Part shown: positions 25,797-34,283 of the stretch, piece after piece
Numbering within the stretch: position 1 is the first letter of the stretch
Layout of the letters: each line of letters begins with the position of its first letter
Assembly (NCBI GenBank): GCA_026184775.1
Contig: JANCYW010000014.1
Span: 1 to 64,000, forward strand
Reading direction: 5' to 3'
Origin: Cyanidium caldarium
Lineage: Eukaryota; Rhodophyta; Bangiophyceae; Cyanidiales; Cyanidiaceae
DNA length: 64,000 nucleotides
The notes under the pieces: generated by a model
What the model was told of the DNA's origin: nothing
Seen by the model: only the letters and a program-made list of their open reading frames with translations
Database searches by the model: none
Translations under genes and position numbers: made by a program

Positions 25797-28193
25797 TTAT
25801 ACCTCGTCTTTCGCGCGGATATCGCGCACCTCGTTGATCACCTGCATCCCGTGCTGCAGCAGCGCCACCATCTTCTTGGCAGTGGCCCGCCGCTCCGCCA
25901 CATCGCTCGACTCGTTCAACAACTCACTGAAGCGCTCCGGTTTGTACAGCTCTGACACCAGCCGCGACTGCATGCGGTCGCGCGCCCGCACCACCAAGAA
26001 ACACATGATCGCCTTCGGCACCAGGTCCATCATGTTCACCCGCACCACATCAAAGTAGCTCGCCAGTAGGGTGCGGATCAGCTCGATGTCATCCTTGTCA
26101 CGGTCGCCGACCACATCGCTCACTTTCAGGTGCTCCGGGATCGACTCCAGCGAGTGCTGCTGCTTCCGGTGCGTCTCCTCTTCCTGCTCGTCCAACGGGA
26201 TCGGCTCGCCGTCTTCGTTGAAAAAGTTGTCCATGGTGGCGTCGGAACGTTTGCCGGCGCCGCGCGACTTGTCGGCGCCCTCTTTGTCGTTGGCGCCTTC
26301 CTTGTCCTTGGGCGACCGGCGCATGAAACGGAAGCGACCCTCCGATTTGGAGTCGTCGTCGTTCTTATCGTCCTTGTCTTGGCCACGTTTCTGCGGTTGC
26401 AGCGGCGCCTGCGGCCCCTGGCCCAGCCGCACCGACGTCTGCGAGTCGTCGGCCTGCGCGCCGTCCTTCTTCTTGCCGCCGCTCTGTTGCTGCTCCGCAT
26501 CCATGCGCGCCCGGATCATGCGACTGATGGCCGCGCTGCCGCCGATAAAGTCCTTGTGGTTCACCGAGATGTACGACGTCTCCATGGCGATCAGGTTCTG
26601 CACCATCTCCATCGACGGCTGCTTCAGCTCCCGCAGCAACGTCTGCGCCGCCGCCAAGATCTCCTGCCGCAGGTTCTCATACCGATTCAGCAGCTCCGCC
26701 TCGCACTCCAGCGACAGCCGCACCAGCTCGTCAAACACCAGATCCACGCACGAGTACGCCGGCGGGATAAAACGAGTGATCTGCTTCTTCACCAGCAGCT
26801 CAAACGCCAGCTCCGGCACAAACAGCGGGTTCCGGTGACCGGTGGCGTTGCGAATCGCCGTGCGGATGTCCTCGCGCGTCAGCCCCTCGAACGCGTCCAT
26901 GCTCAGCAGCTCCTTCGCGTACACATCGTTGAAGAGGTAGTTGATGCGCGCACCGCCGTATAGCTCCTGCGTGTTCACCGTCTGCTGTGAGGTGCCCTCC
27001 AGCGACTTGGCAAACTCCGACGAATACCGGTTGATGATATGCAGCAGCGCGCCGCCCAGATCGTCGGCGCCCTCGAACGCCGGCCCCAGCACGTTCAGCT
27101 CGCCACGCCACTCGGCCAACTGGCTGGCCATCTTCTGCCGCATGTCCGGCAACGTGTCGCGAATGTGCGTCATCAGCATCGTCGATAGCGAACGCGCCAG
27201 CGTCTGCGTGCCCAACTGGTTCATCATGCGCCGGTACAACGGGTGCGACTTGTAGAAGCGGATCTCGTCCTCGCGCGCCTGCTGAATCGATTTGTTCCTC
27301 TTCAGGTCGGTCGAGCCGCGACAGATCACCCCAATGTATCCACGCCGCAGCGGAATCACCTTGCCCTTGAGCATTTCCACCGCGTCCGTGCCCTTATCCA
27401 TCAGGTCCAGTTTGGTGATCACGCCCACGGTGCGCTTGCCCTCCGGGTCGGCGATACGGGCGATCTGCAACGCGTCGCTGGTGGCCAAATCGTTGGTAGC
27501 CGGATGCACCGCCAAGATAATCGCATTCGGGCGCTCGATATACGACAGCACCATGGCGCGTATCAGGCGCTCAATGTCCGACGGCTGGTCGCCCACCGGC
27601 ACCTTGGTCAGACCCGGCAGGTCCACCACCGTCAGGTTCACCACGTGCGGCGAGTACACCCGCAAATTGATCGCCTTGGGACTAATGCCCTTGTTCTTGC
27701 CCGTGACCCGGTCGGTCTCGCGCTCGATCTCCGAGCGCACATCGTCAAAGTTGTAGAAGCGCACCCCGGGCTTGTGCAGAAACTCTGCAAACGCCTCACC
27801 TGCGGCGTCCTCCGGGATGGCGCTGGTGTCGACCGGTGCCCCGCCCCCGCCGGCTGCCGCGTTCTTCACGTCATCCTCGTCCTCGGGCGGCACCTCGTCG
27901 TACACCAACTCGCGGTTGCCGCCCTTGCGGTCCCCCTGTCCGTTCACCGCCGAAAACACCGACCGCTGCTTCTCCTTCGCCGTGCAGTACAACTGCACCA
28001 CCGTCGGCCGCCGCGTCACAATACCCGTGCCGCGCGGGAAAATCGACTCCCCTATCACGTTCTCCAACACGCTCGACTTGCCCGACGACTGCGCGCCCAC
28101 CACCATAATCTGCGGCAGGTCGATCGGCGTGTCCAGCCCCGTCTCCGCAAACAGGTCCTGGAGCTTGTTCACGACGGGTATCAGCCTCTCCAT
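25797..28193 (-). CDS. DNM1: Dynamin-related GTPase, DNM1/DRP1 type
   Basis: 798 residues from the ATG at 28193 (MERLIPVVNKLQDLF). GTPase motifs: GAQSSGKSS (about 33-41), RRPT, DLPGLTK and TKLDLMDKGTD. The middle/stalk region follows, then a charged low-complexity insert of roughly 110 residues rich in Lys, Asp and Gln in place of a PH domain, and a C-terminal GED (DIELIRTLLASYFDVVRVNM...LVSELYKPERF). No transit peptide, no PH or Pro-rich tail: this is the mitochondrial/peroxisomal fission class. Cyanidioschyzon is known to have separate dynamins for mitochondrion/peroxisome and plastid; the sequence favours the former. Divergent from the SRP receptor gene, start codons 291 bases apart. Confidence 0.94.
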   Translation of the reverse strand: MERLIPVVNKLQDLFAETGLDTPIDLPQIMVVGAQSSGKSSVLENVIGESIFPRGTGIVTRRPTVVQLYCTAKEKQRSVFSAVNGQGDRKGGNRELVYDEVPPEDEDDVKNAAAGGGGAPVDTSAIPEDAAGEAFAEFLHKPGVRFYNFDDVRSEIERETDRVTGKNKGISPKAINLRVYSPHVVNLTVVDLPGLTKVPVGDQPSDIERLIRAMVLSYIERPNAIILAVHPATNDLATSDALQIARIADPEGKRTVGVITKLDLMDKGTDAVEMLKGKVIPLRRGYIGVICRGSTDLKRNKSIQQAREDEIRFYKSHPLYRRMMNQLGTQTLARSLSTMLMTHIRDTLPDMRQKMASQLAEWRGELNVLGPAFEGADDLGGALLHIINRYSSEFAKSLEGTSQQTVNTQELYGGARINYLFNDVYAKELLSMDAFEGLTREDIRTAIRNATGHRNPLFVPELAFELLVKKQITRFIPPAYSCVDLVFDELVRLSLECEAELLNRYENLRQEILAAAQTLLRELKQPSMEMVQNLIAMETSYISVNHKDFIGGSAAISRMIRARMDAEQQQSGGKKKDGAQADDSQTSVRLGQGPQAPLQPQKRGQDKDDKNDDDSKSEGRFRFMRRSPKDKEGANDKEGADKSRGAGKRSDATMDNFFNEDGEPIPLDEQEEETHRKQQHSLESIPEHLKVSDVVGDRDKDDIELIRTLLASYFDVVRVNMMDLVPKAIMCFLVVRARDRMQSRLVSELYKPERFSELLNESSDVAERRATAKKMVALLQHGMQVINEVRDIRAKDEV

Positions 28194-28484
28194 GATGCGT
28201 CCCTCCTGTTGTGAGTCTGCGTAACCGCCTCGGAGATGGGTGTGGCGCTCGCGGTGCGCCCGGAAATTCGGTTTCAAGGCGGTGGAACGGTGGGGTGTGC
28301 GAAACCGCCCAGAGACGCTTCACGTGTTTCCTCACCGAAGCCGCAGCGCGCGCGTCGTTTCCCTTCGCGATGCGGGCGGGCAGCGGAGTTTCGCAGGGCG
28401 AACGGATGGCGCGCGAGGGAAGGTTGCGGAATATCGGTCTCGGGTGTACCCTTTTGTCGCTCCGCACACCTCGTCCCGGCGCCC

Positions 28485-30278
28485 ATGGAGGCGTTGGTGG
28501 TGTGGGCGCGAGGTGGATGGGTGATGTTTGAGCACTGCGAGAGCAGTGCGGTGGCAGATGCAGCTGTCTGGGAAGAGTTGGAGCGACTGGTGCGCTCGGT
28601 GCTGCTGGAGGAGCGTGCGGGCGAGCGCGGCGCCCGGCTGGACGCAACTGGCGGCAGCGTGTGGCGCTGGCGACTGGTGAACGAGTGCGACGCGGTGATG
28701 GCAGTGCGCGCATCCAAGTACATGGTACTGGAGCAGGTGGAGCGGGTGCTGGATCGGGCGCGACGGTGTTTTGTGGAGCGGTACGCACACCGCTGCCGCG
28801 AGGGAGTGCGCGACGAGGGCGTGTTCGACGATTTCAGGGAGGATGTGGCGAAACTGCTGGCGCCGCAATCGGAGACAGTACAAGTCGCCGCTGAAGCCAG
28901 CGGCAGCGGAGGCGCCACTGCCGTCGAAAGTACCGACCGTCGGGTGACGCCGGCAGCGGCGCCTCCGGACCGTGTGCCGCGAGCCAGCGCCGCGGCCGCC
29001 GCCAAGAACAAGCCAGCGGCGCAGCATCGGGTGCGCAGAAAGGAGGCCCGCAAATGGGACACCAGTGCGGCCACCGCAGAAGAGCTGCAAGCGCTGGACT
29101 ATTCGACAACCTCCAAGGCATCCGCCACCACGCCCGCCTCCAATACCGACGACAGCGAGGCGTTGCGACAGGCGCGAGCGCGATATCTGGAGGCGGCACC
29201 ATCGCCCGCCTCGGCCGCTCTGGACGCCCTGGTCGACGACGCCGACGAGCCAGAGGATGCCACGGAAGAGGAGAGACCGGCGGCCGGCGATGCCGCCACC
29301 TCGAAACCCGCTGCAGGCCTGCTCTCCTATTTTTCCCAATGGATGGGCAACCGCCCGCTCAGTCGAGAAGACCTGCAAGCGCCTCTGACTCATTTCCGCG
29401 AGAAACTCATCGCCAAAAACGTCGCGCCGCCGGTGGCCGAGGCGCTCACGCGCTCGGTGGCCGCCAAACTCGAAGGCAAGCGCCTCGACGCGTTCACCGT
29501 GCGCAGCATGGTGCGCACCGCCCTGCAAGAAGCGCTATCGCGCACCCTAACACCGCGCCAGACCCAGGAGCTGGTCGATGCCATTCGACAGCGCGCCGCG
29601 GCCCCGGATATGGCCGCCGCCAACGGCACCACCACCACTGTCCGACATCGCCGCCCCTACATCATGGTGTTTGTGGGCGTGAACGGGGTCGGCAAATCCA
29701 CCACCCTCGCCAAAGTGTGCCACTACCTGCAATCGCACGGCCTGACGGTGTTCATCGCCGCCTGCGATACTTTCCGCGCGGGCGCCGTCGAACAGCTGCG
29801 GATTCACGCGCGCTGCCTCGGCGTCGAGCTGTACGATCGCGGGTACGGCAAGGACTCGGCCAGCGTGGCCACCGAGGCCATCCGCCAAGCACAAGAACAC
29901 GGCGCCGATGTGGTGTTGGTGGACACTGCCGGCCGCATGCAGAACAACGAACCGCTCATGCGCGCGCTGGCCAAACTGGTCACCCACGCCCGTCCCGACC
30001 GGGTGCTGTTCGTGGGCGAGGCGCTGGTGGGCAACGAGGCCGTCGACCAGCTACAGAAATTCCAACAGGCGCTGGTGGACTTTCAGCCCGCCAAACCGCC
30101 GCGCTGCATTGACGGCATCGTGCTCACCAAGTTCGACACCGTCGACGACAAGGTCGGCGCCGCCGTCTCCATGGTGTACACCACCGCGCAACCGATTGTG
30201 TTCGTGGGCGTCGGCCAGACGTACCGCGATTTACGCCCGATGGATGTGTCGCTCCTGGTGCGCGCGCTGTTGCGATGA
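28485..30278 (+). CDS. SRPRA: Signal recognition particle receptor subunit alpha
   Basis: 597 residues. Docks SRP-ribosome complexes at the ER. N-terminal SRX-like domain (MEALVVWARGGWVMFEHC...YMVLEQVERVLDRARRCFVERY), then a long disordered linker, then the NG domain. G1 GVNGVGKST (about 397-405), DTFRAGAVEQL, G3 DTAGRMQNN and G4 TKFDTVDDKVGA are intact and characteristic of the FtsY/SR-alpha branch. The ATG at 28485 is chosen because the protein then starts exactly like SR-alpha and the context is ATGG; the frame remains open upstream. The SRX domain indicates the ER receptor, not plastid FtsY. Confidence 0.95.
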   Translation: MEALVVWARGGWVMFEHCESSAVADAAVWEELERLVRSVLLEERAGERGARLDATGGSVWRWRLVNECDAVMAVRASKYMVLEQVERVLDRARRCFVERYAHRCREGVRDEGVFDDFREDVAKLLAPQSETVQVAAEASGSGGATAVESTDRRVTPAAAPPDRVPRASAAAAAKNKPAAQHRVRRKEARKWDTSAATAEELQALDYSTTSKASATTPASNTDDSEALRQARARYLEAAPSPASAALDALVDDADEPEDATEEERPAAGDAATSKPAAGLLSYFSQWMGNRPLSREDLQAPLTHFREKLIAKNVAPPVAEALTRSVAAKLEGKRLDAFTVRSMVRTALQEALSRTLTPRQTQELVDAIRQRAAAPDMAAANGTTTTVRHRRPYIMVFVGVNGVGKSTTLAKVCHYLQSHGLTVFIAACDTFRAGAVEQLRIHARCLGVELYDRGYGKDSASVATEAIRQAQEHGADVVLVDTAGRMQNNEPLMRALAKLVTHARPDRVLFVGEALVGNEAVDQLQKFQQALVDFQPAKPPRCIDGIVLTKFDTVDDKVGAAVSMVYTTAQPIVFVGVGQTYRDLRPMDVSLLVRALLR

Positions 30279-30307
30279 AACGATAAAGTGCAGGCGGGCT
30301 TTCTCCC

Positions 30308-32113
30308 CTAGTCGGGCAGACGCGGAAAGACCGGCGGCACCAGACGCAGGGGCATGCCGGTCGACATCCGCTCCGCACACGCGCCCCACGCAGTGTCGCT
30401 CCACGACGGCACGCGTCTCTCATCCTCCGCCATCAGCCCGAGCGCCTGCAACACTCGATGCGCCATACCCGGCACGATGGGCCACAGCGCGGTGCTCACC
30501 ACCCGCACCACCTCCAGCATCGCCACCAACGTGCGACAAGCGTCCTCGCGCGTATCCGCCTGCTTCATTCTCTTCCACGGCGCTTCGCGGTCGATGAGCA
30601 CGTTCGCCTCGTTGGACAACCGCAGCAGGTGCTCGCAGGCGCCCGCGAAATCCAACTGCGCATATCGCTCGGCCGCCGACGGCATACAGGTGCGCGCCAG
30701 CTGCGCCAACTCGTGTTGCATCGGCACCGCACACGGCAGTCGCTGCTCACAGTGCTTGCACAGGAGATTGAGCGAACGGTTCAGCAGGTTGCCGATGCTG
30801 TTGGCCAGGTCGGCGTTCACCAGCCGCACGAGGCGCTCCCGCGAATAATCCCCGTCGCGCCCAAACTCGATACCCCGCAGAAAGTAATAGCGCACCGCAT
30901 CGGCACCGAACTCGTCCACCAGCTGCATCGGGTCCACCGTGTTGCCCAGCGACTTGCCCATCTTCATGCCGTCCTTGGTGAGGAATCCGTGGCTGAACAG
31001 CCGTTTCGGCAGTGGCAATCCGGCCGACAGCAACATCGCCGGCCAGTAACAGGCGTGAAAGCGCAGAATGTCCTTACCCAGCACATGCACCTCCGCTGGC
31101 CAGCCGCGGGCCACCGCATTCTCCAGGGTGGGCGCCTGTCCGTCGGCCAGCAGCGCCGACACGTACCCCAGCAGCGCGTCGAACCAGACGTAGACGGTCT
31201 GGTGGTCGTCGCCGGGCACCGGCAGACCCCACGGATTGTGCGCGCGCGATACGCTAAAGTCGCGCAGCCCGGCACGCACCCACCCCAGCACCTCGTTGCG
31301 TCGCTCCTCGGGCATTACGAATGCGGACGCGTCCCCCGCGGATGACCTCAACAGCTGCTCGATGTCGTGTTGGTAGCGACTCAGTCGGAAAAAGTAATTG
31401 TCTTCCACGCGCGACTCGCACCGTGTCTGATGCAGTGGACAGAGCTGGTCGTCCGTCAGTTCGTCGGCATCCTTGTACTCCTCGCAGCCGGTGCAGTACA
31501 GGCCGCGGTAGGTGGCGCGGTAGATGTCGCCGCGGTCAAACACCCGCTGCATGAACTGGCGCACGATGGCGGCGTGCTGCGGTTGAGTGGTGCGCACGAA
31601 CACGTCATATTCGATGTTCAGACGCTGCCAAAGCGCCCGAAACTCGGCGGTCACCGCGTCGCAGTGCGCCTGTGGCTCGCGCCCCGCTGCGGCGGCCGCC
31701 TGCGCGATCTTCTCGCCGTGCTCATCGGTGCCGGTCACGAAGCACACCGAGTCGCCCTGCATGCGGTAATATCGCGCCAGCGCGTCACAGGCCATGGTCG
31801 GGTAGGCGCTGCCCAGGTGCGGTGCGGCGTTGACATAGTAGAGCGGCGTGGTGATCACGCGACGTGGGGGTGGAGCGGGCGTTTGACATCGCCAACGGGA
31901 ACGACACGGTGCCCGCAGACAAGCTGGTGATGTTCGTGCAATGGCACGTTGCGGGTAGCCTACAGGGAACAGTTGGGTGGTGAAACGCCCGGGCGAGCAT
32001 GCCCTCGACAGGCCCGCTCGCAGGGATCGGGTGGCGATGCCGCTGCCGTTTACCCAAGCCATGGGTAGGGAGGTCGAATGCCGGCAACTCCTACGGCCCG
32101 CACTACGTTCCAT
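30308..32113 (-). CDS. MARS2: Methionyl-tRNA synthetase, organellar
   Basis: 601 residues from the first ATG (a second in-frame ATG at 32062 would also give a presequence). The first 85 residues are basic with almost no acidic residues, a typical organelle-targeting sequence. Catalytic core: VITTPLYYVNAAPHLGSAYP (HIGH-like motif), the CP knuckle with CTGCEEYKDADELT and CPLHQTRC, WFDALLGYVSALL, and GMKMGKSLGNT (KMSKS variant). It is short and lacks a C-terminal tRNA-binding domain, as in mitochondrial and bacterial-type enzymes. Dual mitochondrial and plastid import is possible but not shown. Confidence 0.93.
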   Translation of the reverse strand: MERSAGRRSCRHSTSLPMAWVNGSGIATRSLRAGLSRACSPGRFTTQLFPVGYPQRAIARTSPACLRAPCRSRWRCQTPAPPPRRVITTPLYYVNAAPHLGSAYPTMACDALARYYRMQGDSVCFVTGTDEHGEKIAQAAAAAGREPQAHCDAVTAEFRALWQRLNIEYDVFVRTTQPQHAAIVRQFMQRVFDRGDIYRATYRGLYCTGCEEYKDADELTDDQLCPLHQTRCESRVEDNYFFRLSRYQHDIEQLLRSSAGDASAFVMPEERRNEVLGWVRAGLRDFSVSRAHNPWGLPVPGDDHQTVYVWFDALLGYVSALLADGQAPTLENAVARGWPAEVHVLGKDILRFHACYWPAMLLSAGLPLPKRLFSHGFLTKDGMKMGKSLGNTVDPMQLVDEFGADAVRYYFLRGIEFGRDGDYSRERLVRLVNADLANSIGNLLNRSLNLLCKHCEQRLPCAVPMQHELAQLARTCMPSAAERYAQLDFAGACEHLLRLSNEANVLIDREAPWKRMKQADTREDACRTLVAMLEVVRVVSTALWPIVPGMAHRVLQALGLMAEDERRVPSWSDTAWGACAERMSTGMPLRLVPPVFPRLPD

Positions 32114-32353
32114 ATGTTGCGATTCACGTCTCCCTATTCTCAAACTCCCCTCTCGACAATACTCCGTGCACCGTGCACCTCCACGCCAACGGGAGCTGCC
32201 CGAGCGTCATCGCCGGAGCGCCGCATTCCCTGCTGGACGACGTTCGAGCTGGCAGGGCGCCCGTGTGGCAGCGGCGACACGTTTAGAGGGCGAGTCGGGA
32301 AACCGCAAGGGTGACACCTCCGAAAAAGACCACTCCTTCTTCACTCACCCATC

Positions 32354-32599
32354 ATGTCCGGCGCTTACTTCGGTCGGGCGGCTCGGCCGCGCGAGTTCAA
32401 CTGGCGCACGTTCCGGGGCAACTGGAAGCCGCGACGACGGCTGCTGCGCATGACCCGCGAGTTTGGCACGTTGCCGACCACGGCGCCGCTGAACAGCGGC
32501 ACCTGGTCCACCGGCTACGGCGGCACGGCGGCGCTCTTGCTGAGTTGTGTGCTGGCGTGGTTGGTGTGGCCGATCGCCCGGGGTCCGCCGCGCATCTAG
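32354..32599 (+). CDS. Small membrane protein, unknown
   Basis: 81 residues in the space between MetRS and GPN3. The first 45 residues are strongly basic with Trp and Phe (EFNWRTFRGNWKPRRRLLR), followed by a GT/S-rich linker and one transmembrane helix (TAALLLSCVLAWLVW) almost at the C-terminus. The ATG is in a fair context and there is a clear stop before the convergent GPN3 gene. It resembles accessory subunits of mitochondrial complexes in size and charge, but no family is recognised. Confidence 0.6.
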   Translation: MSGAYFGRAARPREFNWRTFRGNWKPRRRLLRMTREFGTLPTTAPLNSGTWSTGYGGTAALLLSCVLAWLVWPIARGPPRI

Positions 32600-32671
32600 T
32601 CGAGACCCGAAAGGTCGCGAGGACGTTCACGGACACTCCGTCTCCTCAGAGCGTTCTTGTTTTGCCCCCGC

Positions 32672-33556
32672 TCAAACTGTCCCTTCCCATTCCGGTTGCG
32701 GTCTCACTTCGCGCTCCTCGTCGTGCTGTAGCAGCATACCCACCTGCAGCATGGCGTCGGCGATGGCCTCCTCGTCGGTGGACGAGAACGGCACCAGCTG
32801 CACCAGCGAGTAATCCTCGAGTAAAGCGCCCACCCGAGCGTTCAACGCGCGGAATCGGGCGTCCATCTTGGCGTCCAATTCGGCCACCAGCGCCGGAACA
32901 TCCGGCAACAGAAACCGCTCCAGCGCCCCCTCGAACGCCTCTTCCCGTTCCTCCTCACCCGGCACCACCATCCACGGCTCCTCCTCTCCTTCGACACCTC
33001 GATCGGGCAGTCGTCTTTTCACCAGGTCCACCTTGCTCAGCACGTTCAGGTGCGGCACGCCCAGCTGCAACATCGCCGACATGGCCGTCAGCGCCCCGGC
33101 GAAAAACTTGCTCGCGTCCCCCAGAAACGAAGCATCCAACAAGAACACCGCACAACAGCGCGCCTCCATCTGCCGCTCCATCAGTCGAATCAACTCCCGC
33201 ACACACTCAAAATGGGTGTACAACTCCACCTGCCCGGGCATGTCCAACACCACCCAGTCACCGTCCACGAACGAGGTCACGACCTCCTCCAACCACTCCA
33301 CGTCCTCCAGCACATACTCCATGCAGTACACCAGGGCGCCGTTCGGTCCCAGCGCCAGCTCGTCGCTCACGTCGTCCACGGTAATCAGCTCGCGCACGTC
33401 CGCCGCCGGCTCGTACGCCAGCGCGTCCGCTGCCGGGTCCATGTTCACCACGTGCACCGGTTGCCGCGACACCATACCGTGCTGTTGCAGCGCTGCACAG
33501 TACGTCGACTTGCCGACGCCCGCTGGACCCATCACCAACTGCACACATCGTACCAT
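32672..33556 (-). CDS. GPN3: GPN-loop GTPase 3
   Basis: 294 residues. GPN GTPases act as paired factors for assembly and nuclear import of RNA polymerase II. Walker A GPAGVGKST (10-18), MDPAADALAYEPAADVREL, the family-defining Gly-Pro-Asn loop (LGPNGALVYCMEY, about 69-81), DMPGQVELYTHFE (G3), and SKVDLVKRRLPD (G4) are all present. Overall pattern fits GPN3 better than GPN1 or GPN2. An acidic insert (GVEGEEEPWMVVPGEEEREE) lies after G4. Start at the ATG at 33556. Confidence 0.94.
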   Translation of the reverse strand: MVRCVQLVMGPAGVGKSTYCAALQQHGMVSRQPVHVVNMDPAADALAYEPAADVRELITVDDVSDELALGPNGALVYCMEYVLEDVEWLEEVVTSFVDGDWVVLDMPGQVELYTHFECVRELIRLMERQMEARCCAVFLLDASFLGDASKFFAGALTAMSAMLQLGVPHLNVLSKVDLVKRRLPDRGVEGEEEPWMVVPGEEEREEAFEGALERFLLPDVPALVAELDAKMDARFRALNARVGALLEDYSLVQLVPFSSTDEEAIADAMLQVGMLLQHDEEREVRPQPEWEGTV

Positions 33557-33631
33557 GCAGACGGGAGACGTGTGCGCACGCGACCGCGTCCAACCCCGAA
33601 ACCCGCTCGCCGCCCGCGCCGCCTCTCCGTC

Positions 33632-33962
33632 TCAGACCGCGTGCCAGGGAGTGGCCCCGCTCTGTCCGCCGGTGATGGGCGGCGCTGAGACGTCCCAACG
33701 AGTGCGCTTGGCATCATACGAATGCGGCTGGCCGAGGGCCTGCTCGGCCAACACCCGCCCGTCGGTCATGGCCGGATTGGATGCGGGAGGCGCATCGGAG
33801 CGGGTCGCGTCGCGCAGCGGGTCAGCCGGCTCCACGAGCACCGGCACCGCACCTTTTTGGGCATATCCCGACGCGTACGCACTGCCGCCACTTTCACCAC
33901 GATAACCGTCGCCTCCTCATCCTCCTCCTCCTCCGAAACAAGCAGCACAGAGGCCGGCCATG
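33632..33962 (-). pseudogene. Possible small gene with an in-frame TGA
   Basis: Reading from the ATG at 33962, the frame codes MAGLCAACF, five Gly, a TGA, then about 95 residues rich in Gly, Ala, Pro and Ser ending SGATPWHAV before a stop. The part after the TGA (for example PAMTDGRVLAEQALGQPHSY) looks like constrained protein rather than noise and stays in the same frame as the part before it. Explanations: read error in the GGA run, a very short intron, decay, or recoding. No SECIS-like element was seen in the short space before GPN3. If the gene is intact, translation could instead start at a downstream Met. Confidence 0.3.
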
Positions 33963-34257
33963 AGAAGCAGTAGAGAGGGCTCGTCCCTCCTCGGACGGGT
34001 TGTGTTGAATTCGTCTCCTCGAGGACCCTACCAATCCCCGCTCTCCCTGGGACGTCTCGGCGCTTGCTCAGCCAAACATGCCCCGCAACCAGCTCCCTCT
34101 ATCTTATCCTATCCATTCCATCCTTGCGAGCACCTCTCTCCGACACCACACGCCACAACAGCCGACCGCGCTCCGACACGCGTGTCTCGCGCGCAAGTCG
34201 TTCGCGCGCCACACCCGTCGACGGTCGCGACGTTCGGCTGTGTTCTCTCATCGACCT

Positions 34258-34277
34258 GCACACACACACACACACAC
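34258..34277. repeat. (CA)n microsatellite in the symporter 5' region
   Basis: About ten CA units just upstream of the start codon (34284) of the sodium:solute symporter gene; probably in its 5' untranslated region or core promoter. Confidence 0.8.
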
Positions 34278-34283
34278 GCCTCC

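Noticed and set aside
33632-33962. Selenoprotein interpretation of the in-frame TGA
   Set aside because: The residues around the TGA match no selenoprotein I know, and the short region downstream shows no SECIS core.
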